Source: Dehalococcoidia bacterium (GTDB taxonomy: Bacteria; Chloroflexota; Dehalococcoidia; Dehalococcoidales; JAUVZA01). From it: DNA of 43,795 nt. How positions within the stretch are numbered: position 1 is the first letter of the stretch; every line of letters starts with the position of its first letter. Of the stretch, positions 9,997 through 18,893 are shown in pieces. A program made the position numbers and the translations under genes. A model generated the notes under the pieces. It was not told where the DNA came from and made no database searches. It saw only the letters and a program-made list of their open reading frames with translations. Where the stretch lies: NCBI GenBank assembly GCA_030602805.1, contig JAUVZA010000003.1, positions 1 to 43,795 on the forward strand. The letters are read 5' to 3'.

Positions 9997-11103
9997 CTAG
10001 GTGTCAAACCATTCGGAGAAACTTTCGTCTACAAGGTAATCGTCAATTCCTATCTGCACTATTAAACGGGTATGTTTATTTAATGGTGGTGCTTCAAGAG
10101 TCAACGCAACTGTAATCTGTTGACTAACTCCTAAATTGAATGTTTCACTTTGTACTCCATTCCAAAGTTTATCTTCTCCTGCATCAAATCCCGCCAATAC
10201 AGATACATTGTTAGCTGTAGCAGACCCCAAGTTATAAATTGTAACCTTTAACTCGCCAACGTTTCCTCTAGCTTCTATACTCCATTCATGAGTAAGAATT
10301 GGGGTCGAGACCATTGGATATACATAAGCTGAAGTGCCCTCATACACGTCTGGAAGTTGACCTATTCTCCACCCTGTGCCTGTTGTCTCCAAATAATAAT
10401 ACTTATCACCATTGTACTCCCAAAATGTTCCGTATATATTTTCACCACCCTTCACACCTACTGCTATATGGTCAGGAAACACTATTAGGACTACTCCATA
10501 ACCCATTTTATCAAGTAATGACGCCAATAGGATTGAGGTATCTTCGCAATCACCACCATTATCTACAAGCGTCTCAATCGGATATCTGGGATACTCGTCA
10601 TAGGGGGTAGTAACGGAGTCAATTGTATATGGAAGACTCTGTACGAAAGTAACTGCAAACTCTACAGTTTCATACTCGTTATATCCCTGCTGTGAAGATG
10701 CTTCTCGTATTTTCCCCACAAGGAGATCTATATATGTATCATCCAATGGGTGAGTTATATAAACTGAATAGTTTTTGGTAGGCGGGCGAGGTAGCTCTTT
10801 AAAGTATTCATATAATGACTCTGGTATTGGAAACTCCCAACTCCACTCCATACCATCGAATTCCCAAACATAGTTGCGTGTAATGAGCTCGTTTGATTGA
10901 GGGACTTCTTGAATAAATTCCGATAATCCGACTGTTGATTGTTGTGATGTCTGAGGTTCAACCGTTTCAGTAGAAGTGCTGGAGGGAGGATTTGACAAAT
11001 CTGTGTCTGTAGGTTTTTCTGATGGTGATAGAGTGGAATTGTCATCAGGCAGAGTAAAAAAGAGATAGGCTGCGATTATGACTATGATTATTATCCACTT
11101 CAT
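9997..11103 (-). CDS. Transglutaminase-like domain protein, membrane anchored
   Basis: N-terminal TM; DNGGDCEDTSILLASLLDKMGYGVVLIVFPDHIAVGVKG (Cys and His of a transglutaminase core). Confidence 0.75.
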   Translation of the reverse strand: MKWIIIIVIIAAYLFFTLPDDNSTLSPSEKPTDTDLSNPPSSTSTETVEPQTSQQSTVGLSEFIQEVPQSNELITRNYVWEFDGMEWSWEFPIPESLYEYFKELPRPPTKNYSVYITHPLDDTYIDLLVGKIREASSQQGYNEYETVEFAVTFVQSLPYTIDSVTTPYDEYPRYPIETLVDNGGDCEDTSILLASLLDKMGYGVVLIVFPDHIAVGVKGGENIYGTFWEYNGDKYYYLETTGTGWRIGQLPDVYEGTSAYVYPMVSTPILTHEWSIEARGNVGELKVTIYNLGSATANNVSVLAGFDAGEDKLWNGVQSETFNLGVSQQITVALTLEAPPLNKHTRLIVQIGIDDYLVDESFSEWFDT

Positions 11104-11196
11104 ATGAGTAATAATAGTAGTGCCGAGTTAGAGATGTCAACTACGAGCGATAAACCTGAAAAATCCTAAACAGCACGAGGCGTCATTTTAACCAAT

Positions 11197-13629
11197 TCAA
11201 TTATCCACCCTAACCCATAACCTTTTTCCATCGGTGATGAGTTCTATAGTTCCCTGCTCATCAGTTCGGTATATTTTTTCTGAGCCTAGCTTTTCCTCAA
11301 GCCTCTCCATCACCTCAGGGGTGGGGTGACCGAATCTATTATCAACCTTATCAGCCCCCACTGAGATGACGGCTAGCTGCGGGTTGACCACTGCCAGGAA
11401 CTCAGGAGTAGTGGAGGTATCAGAGCCATGATGGGCAACCTTGAGCACGGTGCTGGTCAGAGTAGCTCGGCAAGCAATAAGCTCAAATTCTGCCTCCCAC
11501 ATTATATCGGCAGTAAGCAGGAAGCTTACTTCACCCATACTTATATGTAATACTATGCCATTATTGTCTATATCGGACTCAGTGTCAGTTAAATGAGGTA
11601 TTTGGGGGTTAAGCACCTTTATTACTACCCCTTTGCCTAAATTAATTTGCTGTCCTTCTTGGGCTATGATGCACTTAATGTTCTTTTCCTTAAGTAACCT
11701 GAGCCATTCATCATATATATCTGACTCAGAATCCAGATTAGGATGGAGCACCTGCTTGACCTTATATCTCTGTAGAACCTCTACCAGGCCGGTGACATGG
11801 TCAGCGCTGGGGTGGATCAGTACGACCAACTCAATAGTTCTATCCCAGAAGGGCATTTTATTGCCCAGACCCAGGCTTATCTCTTGTGGGCTGAGTCCGC
11901 CGTCAATCAGAACCTGCAGAGTTCCTTGCTGAACAAGTATGGCATCGCCCTGACCGACATCGAGAAAGCTCACGTGGAGATTATCATCAGGCATAGTGGC
12001 CGCAGCCACTGATACTAGAATAGCTACCACCGCTAGTGGCGGGATAACCCATTTCTTAGGCAGTTTGGAGACAGAATTAGTGATTTTATTTATACTTGCC
12101 TTTCCCGAGGTTAGGGATTTGGCGGTCAAGGTGCTTGCCTGCCGACGATGACTATTGAGCCAGAGGGCTAGGGCTAGCACCAGGTAATAAGTCCAGATTA
12201 GGCGGGTGTTTATGGTATCTACCTTGAGGAAGGATAAGGGAATAGCGGCAAAACCATTGACCACCAGTAGCATATATGACAGGAAAAGCCAGGCTAGCCA
12301 AGCTAGAGCTTGAGCAGCGGGCAGGGCGATGAGTCCCAAGCTACCAGCTAAAGCTCCGGTGATAATAATGCCGGGTAGAGCCAGCAAGACAAGGAATGTG
12401 GCTGGGAGACCAACAAACGAAATAATGCCGAAGTAATAGGCAACAAGCGGCCAGACAGCTAGGATTGCTCCCAAGGGTACACTGAAGCTGTCAGTAATGA
12501 GGTTAGCCACAGATGCTGCTGGTCGGTCTTCACCCAGGGTAGCCTTGACCGCTCTTCTTCCCAAAGCCTGGAGGGGTGGGAAAAGGAAGATTAGACCAGC
12601 CATAGCCGTAAAGCTCATCTGGAAGGCGGCAGCCCACAGGATGTGAGGGCTGATGCCTATCATTATGGCAGCGGCGAAGGCTAGGGCGATGATGGCGGTG
12701 CGCTGTCTGCCCAGAAGCTCGGCAGTGAGGAATAGGCTAGCCATAATTGCTGCTCGAATTATTGGCGGATGCATGCCGGTGAGCAGGGCATAAAGCCAGA
12801 TTATACCCAGTGCCAGCCAGATGTAGAGGTAATGCTTCTTGCCCAAGAGCCAGATACCAATGCTCAGTATCATGCCGAGCACGATAGTGAGGTGGAGACC
12901 TGAAATAGCTAATAGGTGAGCGGTGCCGCTGTGGGAGAAATCGGCTTTGACTGATGAGGGAATATTGCCCCGAATGCCTAAAATAATACCCTGGGCTAGT
13001 GATGCCTGTGGTTCAGGTAAAACTTCAGCTAGGGTTTGGGATAGGTGGTTTCTCAATGAGTAAACCCACTCTAGCGGCTTAAAGCCTTTGCCTGTCCCCA
13101 CAATTTCTATCTTAGGGTAGAGCATAGTAGAGTAGATTCCCTGATGGGCTAGATAACCTTTATAATCAAAGTCATTAAGTTGGGGTGGCGTCTCCAACTT
13201 CCCGGTTACACGTAGCACATCGCCATAGCTATAGGTAGGGTATCTGGGGACAAATAGCAGAACTGTTCCTGATACCTCACGGCGTTCTTCGTCCAGTCTT
13301 ATTTCTGTAGCTGATAGGCGGATATGAGTAGATTTATCTCTAACCTCTGGGTCGGTGTTGATTATCCCTTCGATTTCTACTGTTCCCTGGTCATTGTAGA
13401 ACTGGAGGCAATGCTCATTGATAGTGGGCAGGCTTGATTGAAAGCGGAAGGCGCCGCTGAAGAGGGCAATGAGACACAGGCTGGTTAAGATTATTAGTTT
13501 CCGGTGTTGGCGGAAGAAAAGTAGGGGCAGAGGAATGAGCCCGATGAGGATGAGGACTAAGGGTAGATTAAATTTTGACCCCAAAAAGATACCAACTACC
13601 CAAGCACAACTAAGATAGATAAGTGGCAC
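11197..13629 (-). CDS. comEC: ComEC/Rec2-family DNA internalization protein
   Basis: Competence domain (GTAHLLAISGLHLTIV) plus metallo-beta-lactamase-like domain (DVGQGDAILVQQGTLQVLIDGG; HPSADHVTGL; VAHHGSDTSTTPEFL). Confidence 0.93.
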   Translation of the reverse strand: MPLIYLSCAWVVGIFLGSKFNLPLVLILIGLIPLPLLFFRQHRKLIILTSLCLIALFSGAFRFQSSLPTINEHCLQFYNDQGTVEIEGIINTDPEVRDKSTHIRLSATEIRLDEERREVSGTVLLFVPRYPTYSYGDVLRVTGKLETPPQLNDFDYKGYLAHQGIYSTMLYPKIEIVGTGKGFKPLEWVYSLRNHLSQTLAEVLPEPQASLAQGIILGIRGNIPSSVKADFSHSGTAHLLAISGLHLTIVLGMILSIGIWLLGKKHYLYIWLALGIIWLYALLTGMHPPIIRAAIMASLFLTAELLGRQRTAIIALAFAAAIMIGISPHILWAAAFQMSFTAMAGLIFLFPPLQALGRRAVKATLGEDRPAASVANLITDSFSVPLGAILAVWPLVAYYFGIISFVGLPATFLVLLALPGIIITGALAGSLGLIALPAAQALAWLAWLFLSYMLLVVNGFAAIPLSFLKVDTINTRLIWTYYLVLALALWLNSHRRQASTLTAKSLTSGKASINKITNSVSKLPKKWVIPPLAVVAILVSVAAATMPDDNLHVSFLDVGQGDAILVQQGTLQVLIDGGLSPQEISLGLGNKMPFWDRTIELVVLIHPSADHVTGLVEVLQRYKVKQVLHPNLDSESDIYDEWLRLLKEKNIKCIIAQEGQQINLGKGVVIKVLNPQIPHLTDTESDIDNNGIVLHISMGEVSFLLTADIMWEAEFELIACRATLTSTVLKVAHHGSDTSTTPEFLAVVNPQLAVISVGADKVDNRFGHPTPEVMERLEEKLGSEKIYRTDEQGTIELITDGKRLWVRVDN

Positions 13630-13653
13630 TAGCCTCCATCCTTAGAGATTGCT

Positions 13654-13742
13654 TACCAACCCCTCACCCTTTATCCCTCTCCCCTTCATAAGGGGAGAGG
13701 GAGGAGAATTTCTTAAAGGGGCTTCGCCCCTTTTAATCCCTT
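13654..13742. repeat. Two-hairpin intergenic repeat, copy 5 (inverted)
   Basis: aacccctcaccctttatccctctccccttcataaggggagaggga plus aaaggggcttcgcccctttt. Confidence 0.8.
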
Positions 13743-13767
13743 TACTAAACAACCTCCATCCTTATTA

Positions 13768-13798
13768 TGCTGAAAAAGCCCCAAGGACTTTTTCAGCA
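13768..13798. terminator. Hairpin between comEA and comEC
   Basis: TGCTGAAAAAG ccccaagga CTTTTTCAGCA perfect inverted repeat. Confidence 0.5.
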
Positions 13799-13828
13799 AG
13801 TTCACACTCCACCCCCCACCTTTAATCT

Positions 13829-13855
13829 CCGTTGAAAAACGCAGTTTTTCAACGG
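13829..13855. terminator. Hairpin immediately downstream of comEA (minus strand)
   Basis: CCGTTGAAAAAC gc aGTTTTTCAACGG inverted repeat with T-rich arm. Confidence 0.5.
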
Positions 13856-13861
13856 TCTTTA

Positions 13862-14371
13862 TTAGTCGGCTACAGTAATCAGGTGTTTAATCTTCTCGTA
13901 GGTAGCAGTTCCTATGCCTTTTACCTTGATTATCTCACTAATATTGCGGAATGGTCCGTTTTGCTGGCGATAATCTATGATGGCTTGAGCCCTGGTTTCT
14001 CCAATTCCAGGTAGAGCCTCAAGCAGCCAGGCTTCAGCCCGATTAAGGTTGATTTTTTGCGGCTGCTCCTCCTCTCCTGTCTGGAGGATGTAAAGTTTAA
14101 GCCAGCTGCGGTCGGCGCTACTCGTAGTTCCACCAGCAGCTTGAATAAGAGCGTCTATGGTGTCCCCGGCTTTTAACGAATAGAAGCCGGGATTACTGAC
14201 CGCACCACCAATGTAAATCCTGCCTTGTGGCTCTTGAGCTGAAGGTATAGAAATCTCTATTGGTTGACTTGGGCTATATCGTGCCCAGGCGACTATACTG
14301 CTAATAGCAATAATAGCTACCAGGAGAATAGTGATTAGTGTCCAATACTTGTTAAACTTGCTTGTTGTCAT
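13862..14371 (-). CDS. comEA: ComEA-family helix-hairpin-helix DNA-binding protein
   Basis: SLBB-like GRIYIGGAVSNPGFYSLKAGDTIDALIQAAGG; HhH INLNRAEAWLLEALPGIGETRAQAIIDYRQQNGPF. Confidence 0.92.
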   Translation of the reverse strand: MTTSKFNKYWTLITILLVAIIAISSIVAWARYSPSQPIEISIPSAQEPQGRIYIGGAVSNPGFYSLKAGDTIDALIQAAGGTTSSADRSWLKLYILQTGEEEQPQKINLNRAEAWLLEALPGIGETRAQAIIDYRQQNGPFRNISEIIKVKGIGTATYEKIKHLITVAD

Positions 14372-15015
14372 GGAAGACCTCCTAGCCTTGGCTCTACCTT
14401 GTATAACACTACTTTAAATGGTAATGGGCAATGAACTACTATATTTGCCATTTGGCTAACTGATGTTGGGTGAACAGAGAGAACAAATCCCCTTCTGTAT
14501 ACCTGTTAGCGTAGGAGCCTAATTGGAAGTAAACAATAGCTTCCCATTCAGCATACCGGTTTTAGTCAGGTAAGGTAAGGCAGAGGGGTAGATACAACGT
14601 GACCAGTATCTAGTGGGTGCCGCCTCTCTGTCTGCCTCCCTACGCTGTGCCTTGCACATATGTGCCTCCCTGTGCTCCGTGGTAGTACTGTTTGTGGTAG
14701 CAATAAAAAAGGGTAGTAAACTATAGTGTCTTTTACTACCTTTCAGGGTAGTCTTTAGAGGTAGTTATGGGAGGTAGTTATGTAGAGGTACTTCTCTTCT
14801 GCCCTTTCGTTCTCCATGAAGCACTTGTGCCCTCAGGGTGTCGCTCCCACCATCAAAGTGGCTGTAGTTCGGAACCGCCTGTATCAAAAGTATCAACTTT
14901 TAAAATTCTCTAAATTCATGAAAATTGGCTGTCTGTATCAACCCTCATTGACATTACAACATTTGTCATTGACAATATTCCAGTTTTTATTGGCATTTTT
15001 TATTCTTTTTTGTGC

Positions 15016-15043
15016 TTGACTCGACTCTAAAAAGGCCTAGAAT
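15016..15043 (+). promoter_or_regulatory. Putative sigma70 promoter for the island HTH gene
   Basis: TTGACT, 16 bp, TAGAAT upstream of ORF 15112. Confidence 0.4.
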
Positions 15044-15111
15044 TACATTTATAAATTAGTTATACATCTAAAGCAAACCCTAACATAGCACAGAGGAGGA
15101 CGCAAGGGTAA

Positions 15112-15357
15112 ATGAGCAGCCGGTACAGTCTAATCCTTATGAGGCTAAAAGCCGGGCTAAAGCAGTATGAGCTAGCCCAATTGCTCGGGGTATCTCCCAC
15201 GGTTATTTGTGATCTTGAGAGAGGCCGACGATCAATAACCCCGGAGATAGAAAAGTGGATCAAAGAAGCCATCACCGAGGTCAATAGAAAGTCAAGCTCT
15301 GGGAAGTTAGTATCCGCCCAAAGTAATCCTAACCCTCCAGGAATGCGAAGATCGTGA
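15112..15357 (+). CDS. Cro/CI (XRE) family HTH regulator
   Basis: LMRLKAGLKQYELAQLLGVSPTVICDLERGRRSITPEIEKWI. Confidence 0.85.
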   Translation: MSSRYSLILMRLKAGLKQYELAQLLGVSPTVICDLERGRRSITPEIEKWIKEAITEVNRKSSSGKLVSAQSNPNPPGMRRS

Positions 15358-15558
15358 AAGATAACTCCGAGCCGAAAGTTGTGGTTAGCTGGCGGCCAGT
15401 TGTTGGCGAACCGTCGGCTGCCTGGCGCCGATTATGCCTCTTGCTTTTCAGGAAAAGAGGGAAACCAACGGGCACTCACGAGACTACTGGCAGAGAATTA
15501 ATAACACGTGAAAAGGGAGGGTTTGGTGAGGAGAGGCAAGCTGAAAAGTAAAATGAGG

Positions 15559-15585
15559 AGCCGCTGAGCTCGTAACTCAGCGGCT
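15559..15585. terminator. Perfect 10-bp hairpin
   Basis: AGCCGCTGAG ctcgtaa CTCAGCGGCT. Confidence 0.4.
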
Positions 15586-15821
15586 AAGAGCAGGTCGATG
15601 GTGATCAGTTACCCCATTACAACCTATGCTAATTATAGCCCTGTAGTCAAGCAAATTTCAACAGGTGTTGGAATTTTTTCTTTATCCACAGGTATTTTAC
15701 CCATAACGAGGTTTCTTTCCAATGAACACTGAGAGAACCCTGATTGAAGTCGCGGCCCAGCTGACCAGGGAGCAAGGGGAAGCATTCGTTAAGAAGATCT
15801 AGGACAGGCTGGAGAAGAATA

Positions 15822-16673
15822 GTGGCTAGACCTCACAAACAGACAGTAGATTACTTCCCCCACGATACTGATGCCAGCGACGGTAAGACGCTAACTATTA
15901 TCCAATCCAAGTATGGCAATGATGGCTACGCCTTCTGGTTTAAGTTGCTCCAGTTACTCGGCAAAACACCGGGACATTTTTATGACTTCAATAAACCCGC
16001 TGACTGGGAGTTTCTGTTAGCAAAAACCCACCATAATGATACAGAAAAGGCCAAGGATATTCTGGAGACGCTTGTTGTGCTTGGTGCTATTGATGCCGAG
16101 CTCTACGCTCATGGCGTTATCTGGTGCCAGAAGTTCGTGGATAGGGTGGCAGATGCCTATGACCGGACTGTAAATGGTGCCCCCAAAAGACCTGGGTTTT
16201 TGGTTAATGTAGGAGATAAGAGTATTTCTGTACCAGATAATAATGTTTCTGCCAACAGAAACTCTAAAAATGCTACAGAAATACCACAAACTAAACTAAA
16301 GGAAACTAAACTAAAGGAAACTAGTGGTCCTTCTCATACAGAAAAAATTAACCAGGTTAGTGACCTTTCCGAGGATATGGCTGAAATAACCACTTTGTAT
16401 GAGGCTGAAATAGGGAAGATAACATCCTTCGTTGCCCAAGAGCTTAATGATGCTATGCAGAATTATCCGCCGAAGATGATAAAGGAAGCTATTAAGGGGG
16501 CAGTTAGGCAGAATAAGCACCAGTGGAGCTATGTCAAGGGTATATTAAAGAATTGGGGTAAAGAAGGATACCCTGAGGGCTCACCAAGTAAGAACGCCGG
16601 GGTGAATAGAATAAACAAGGATGATCCGAATAAATACATCAAGGGCAAGTATGGGCATATGGTCCGGCGCTGA
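15822..16673 (+). CDS. Replisome organizer: Lin1244/Lin1753-like N-terminus plus DnaD-like C-terminus
   Basis: VDYFPHDTDASDGKTLTIIQSKYGNDGYAFWFKLLQLL; C-terminal NYPPKMIKEAIKGAVRQNKHQWSYVKGILKNWGKEG. Confidence 0.8.
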   Translation: MARPHKQTVDYFPHDTDASDGKTLTIIQSKYGNDGYAFWFKLLQLLGKTPGHFYDFNKPADWEFLLAKTHHNDTEKAKDILETLVVLGAIDAELYAHGVIWCQKFVDRVADAYDRTVNGAPKRPGFLVNVGDKSISVPDNNVSANRNSKNATEIPQTKLKETKLKETSGPSHTEKINQVSDLSEDMAEITTLYEAEIGKITSFVAQELNDAMQNYPPKMIKEAIKGAVRQNKHQWSYVKGILKNWGKEGYPEGSPSKNAGVNRINKDDPNKYIKGKYGHMVRR

Positions 16674-16784
16674 TAGGGATGCCAAAATTGAAATAAGGAG
16701 GACGACCTTATGCCAGCGCAAAGAAAGGGGGGGGTTGGTGAGAAAAGGAGTGAGTTTGCTCGTTGAAGAGGGGAAGTAGGTAAG

Positions 16785-17483
16785 ATGAAAGCAGCCCTAT
16801 ACGCTAGAGTCTCAACAACAGACAAAGACCAAAACACAGAGGTCCAGCTATCGAAACTCCGGGACTACTGCCATGAGATGGATTGGATTGTTTACCGGGA
16901 GTATGTTGATGAAGCCTCGGCTGCTGACTTCTTGGGAAGAGTAGGCTGGAAACACCTGATGAAGGACGCCGCTCTACACAGGTTTGATGTGTTGCTCGTC
17001 TGGAAAATAGACCGTGCCTTCCGCTCCGTTATTCATGCCGCCAATACCCTAAGCATGTTAAGGGGTTACCGGGTGGGCTTTCGGAGTTACATGGAGCCAT
17101 CTATTGATACCACCACTCCCCATGGCGAATTTATCTTTAATATTATGGCGGCAGTGGCCGCACTGGGGAGGCAGACGATAAGTCAGCGAGTCCGGGCTGG
17201 GATGGACTATGCAAAGCGGCACGGAACCAAGTCGGGCAATAAGATTGGTCGGAAAAGATACGATGTGCCCTTTACAATCGTTTGTAAAGCCCTCCAGGCT
17301 TGCTGTGGCAATTATTCGGCAGCGGCAAGGCGGATATTTGAAGAGACCAGGATAAAAGTTAGCCCGGGGTTTGTGCAGACAAGGGTGCAGCGGGAGGATG
17401 AAACGCTGGAGGATATTTTGGGCCAGCCTTTGCAAAGCCTCGCCCCAAAATCGGGGCAAAAACAGCTAGCAAAGGAGGGCTGA
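16785..17483 (+). CDS. Serine recombinase (resolvase/invertase family)
   Basis: KAALYARVSTTDKDQNTEVQLSKLRDYC; FDVLLVWKIDRAFRS; FNIMAAVAALGRQTISQRVRAGMDYAKRHG. Confidence 0.92.
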   Translation: MKAALYARVSTTDKDQNTEVQLSKLRDYCHEMDWIVYREYVDEASAADFLGRVGWKHLMKDAALHRFDVLLVWKIDRAFRSVIHAANTLSMLRGYRVGFRSYMEPSIDTTTPHGEFIFNIMAAVAALGRQTISQRVRAGMDYAKRHGTKSGNKIGRKRYDVPFTIVCKALQACCGNYSAAARRIFEETRIKVSPGFVQTRVQREDETLEDILGQPLQSLAPKSGQKQLAKEG

Positions 17484-17597
17484 GGAAAGACGTTTGCAAA
17501 CCAGGTCTTTTGTGAAGAGGGAACTCGGAGCAAGTACGGCTGGACATATAAGGGAGAATTAAGACCAAAGAGGAAAGAGCGAGGATAAGGTTTCAAA

Positions 17598-18230
17598 ATG
17601 ACACAAGTTAGCCCGATACGCGACCTTAAAGGATACCTTGAACCCGAGCAGGTGGAGAGGGTGCTTGCCACTGCCACCAGTCCCAGGGACGCGCTGCTTG
17701 TCCGCATCCCGTGGCGAACCGGCATCAGGGTGTCAGAACTCATCGGGATAAGGGTTCAGGACATAGACTTCGAGGGCAGAGCTGTCTTGATTAAAATCCA
17801 AAAGCAGAGAAAGAGAGATGGCAAAACGGTCGAAAGAAGAAGGCTCGTCCCTATTGACCGGGACACCTTGGGCATGGTGAGGGAGTACCTGAAGTGGCGA
17901 GCGCAGTTTCCCTACAAGGGTGACCTTTTATTCCCCATTTCACGCCAAAGGGTTGCCCAAGTTTATTGGAAATTGGGAAGAAGAGCAGGGATAAAGGAGA
18001 TAGGTGACCCAGCAGTCTCCAAGCATAGGAAATTGCATCCGCATGTGCTTCGCCACAGCTTCGCCATCCACTGTGTGAAACATGGTATGTCAATTGAGCG
18101 ATTACAGAAAATCTTGGGGCACTCAAGCCCCACGACCACTTCAGTCTACTTGCAATACTCCTTGAAGGACCTCCATGAGTCCTATGACGAAGTTTGGGAA
18201 GAAGATGAAAGAGAAGAGACCAAGGATTAA
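17598..18230 (+). CDS. Tyrosine recombinase, catalytic domain only
   Basis: RTGIRVSELIGIRVQDID; HPHVLRHSFAIHCVKHGMSIERLQKILGHSSPTTTSVYLQYS (R, HxxR, H, Y); no N-terminal core-binding domain. Confidence 0.9.
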   Translation: MTQVSPIRDLKGYLEPEQVERVLATATSPRDALLVRIPWRTGIRVSELIGIRVQDIDFEGRAVLIKIQKQRKRDGKTVERRRLVPIDRDTLGMVREYLKWRAQFPYKGDLLFPISRQRVAQVYWKLGRRAGIKEIGDPAVSKHRKLHPHVLRHSFAIHCVKHGMSIERLQKILGHSSPTTTSVYLQYSLKDLHESYDEVWEEDEREETKD

Positions 18231-18651
18231 AAAAGCAAGAAAAGAGTCTGGTAAGAAACGGAAGCCGACGAATCCCCCGCAAATAACCGGCTTCTGGGGG
18301 CGGGGAGCCAGTCTGTACAGGCCTGGCTTGTTTACAAAAAAGTATTTTGTAAAGCACGGTGAGACCTGCGCTGCCGACATCTACTATGCGCTAAGCCAGG
18401 AAATAGAGCGCTTAAACAAAGAACGAATTGAGATAGGCGAAAAGCCCTTTGAAAGACCGAACTACTCCAGTTTCTCAAGGTATTTTCATTGGTTCCTCAT
18501 ATTGAAACTCATAGAGCGCACTGACAAGCGAGAGCGTGCAATTTACAATTTCTTGCAGAAGCGAGTATTCTACAAGTTGACTGCCAAAGGCAAGGCTGAA
18601 GTGACTGCCTGGGAGGACCCGATTTCAGTAAGACATCCAGAGTTTCGCTAA
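18175..18651 (+). CDS. Hypothetical winged-helix-like protein
   Basis: 158 aa; basic N-terminus then RPGLFTKKYFVKHGETCAADIYYAL and NFLQKRVFYKLTAKGKAEV; overlaps the recombinase 3' end. Confidence 0.55.
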   Translation: MSPMTKFGKKMKEKRPRIKKARKESGKKRKPTNPPQITGFWGRGASLYRPGLFTKKYFVKHGETCAADIYYALSQEIERLNKERIEIGEKPFERPNYSSFSRYFHWFLILKLIERTDKRERAIYNFLQKRVFYKLTAKGKAEVTAWEDPISVRHPEFR

Positions 18652-18669
18652 ACAACCTGATAGCAACAA

Positions 18670-18777
18670 TGGGATCTCTTTACAGAACAGTATTTTGAAA
18701 AGTATAGCGAGGCTTACACTGCTAACATCCCAGCCAGCTCACGCAAAGCGGTTATTTGGTACCCAACAATAAGATGA
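18670..18777 (+). pseudogene. Truncated paralogous fragment of the 18175..18651 gene
   Basis: WDLFTEQYFEKYSEAYTANIPASSRKAVIWYPTIR* resembles GLFTKKYFVKHGETCAADI of the upstream gene. Confidence 0.55.
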
Positions 18778-18893
18778 ATTGTACAAGGTATTAACGTGTT
18801 TTTCTATGATGGAAATTTCAGTTGGAGGTGAAGAGCCAAAGAAACCTGTTGTCTCATTTATGTCTGCAAGGCACCTTTTAATCCCCGCCGGAA

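Noticed and set aside
14816-15019. 67-aa ORF in the intergenic region left of the island
   Set aside because: Lies over the leader repeat and operator-like repeats, no RBS, no protein-like features.
16260-16325. Tandem aaactaaaggaaactaaactaaaggaaacta inside the DnaD-like gene
   Set aside because: Short in-frame repeat coding TKLKETKLKET, a normal linker expansion between domains.
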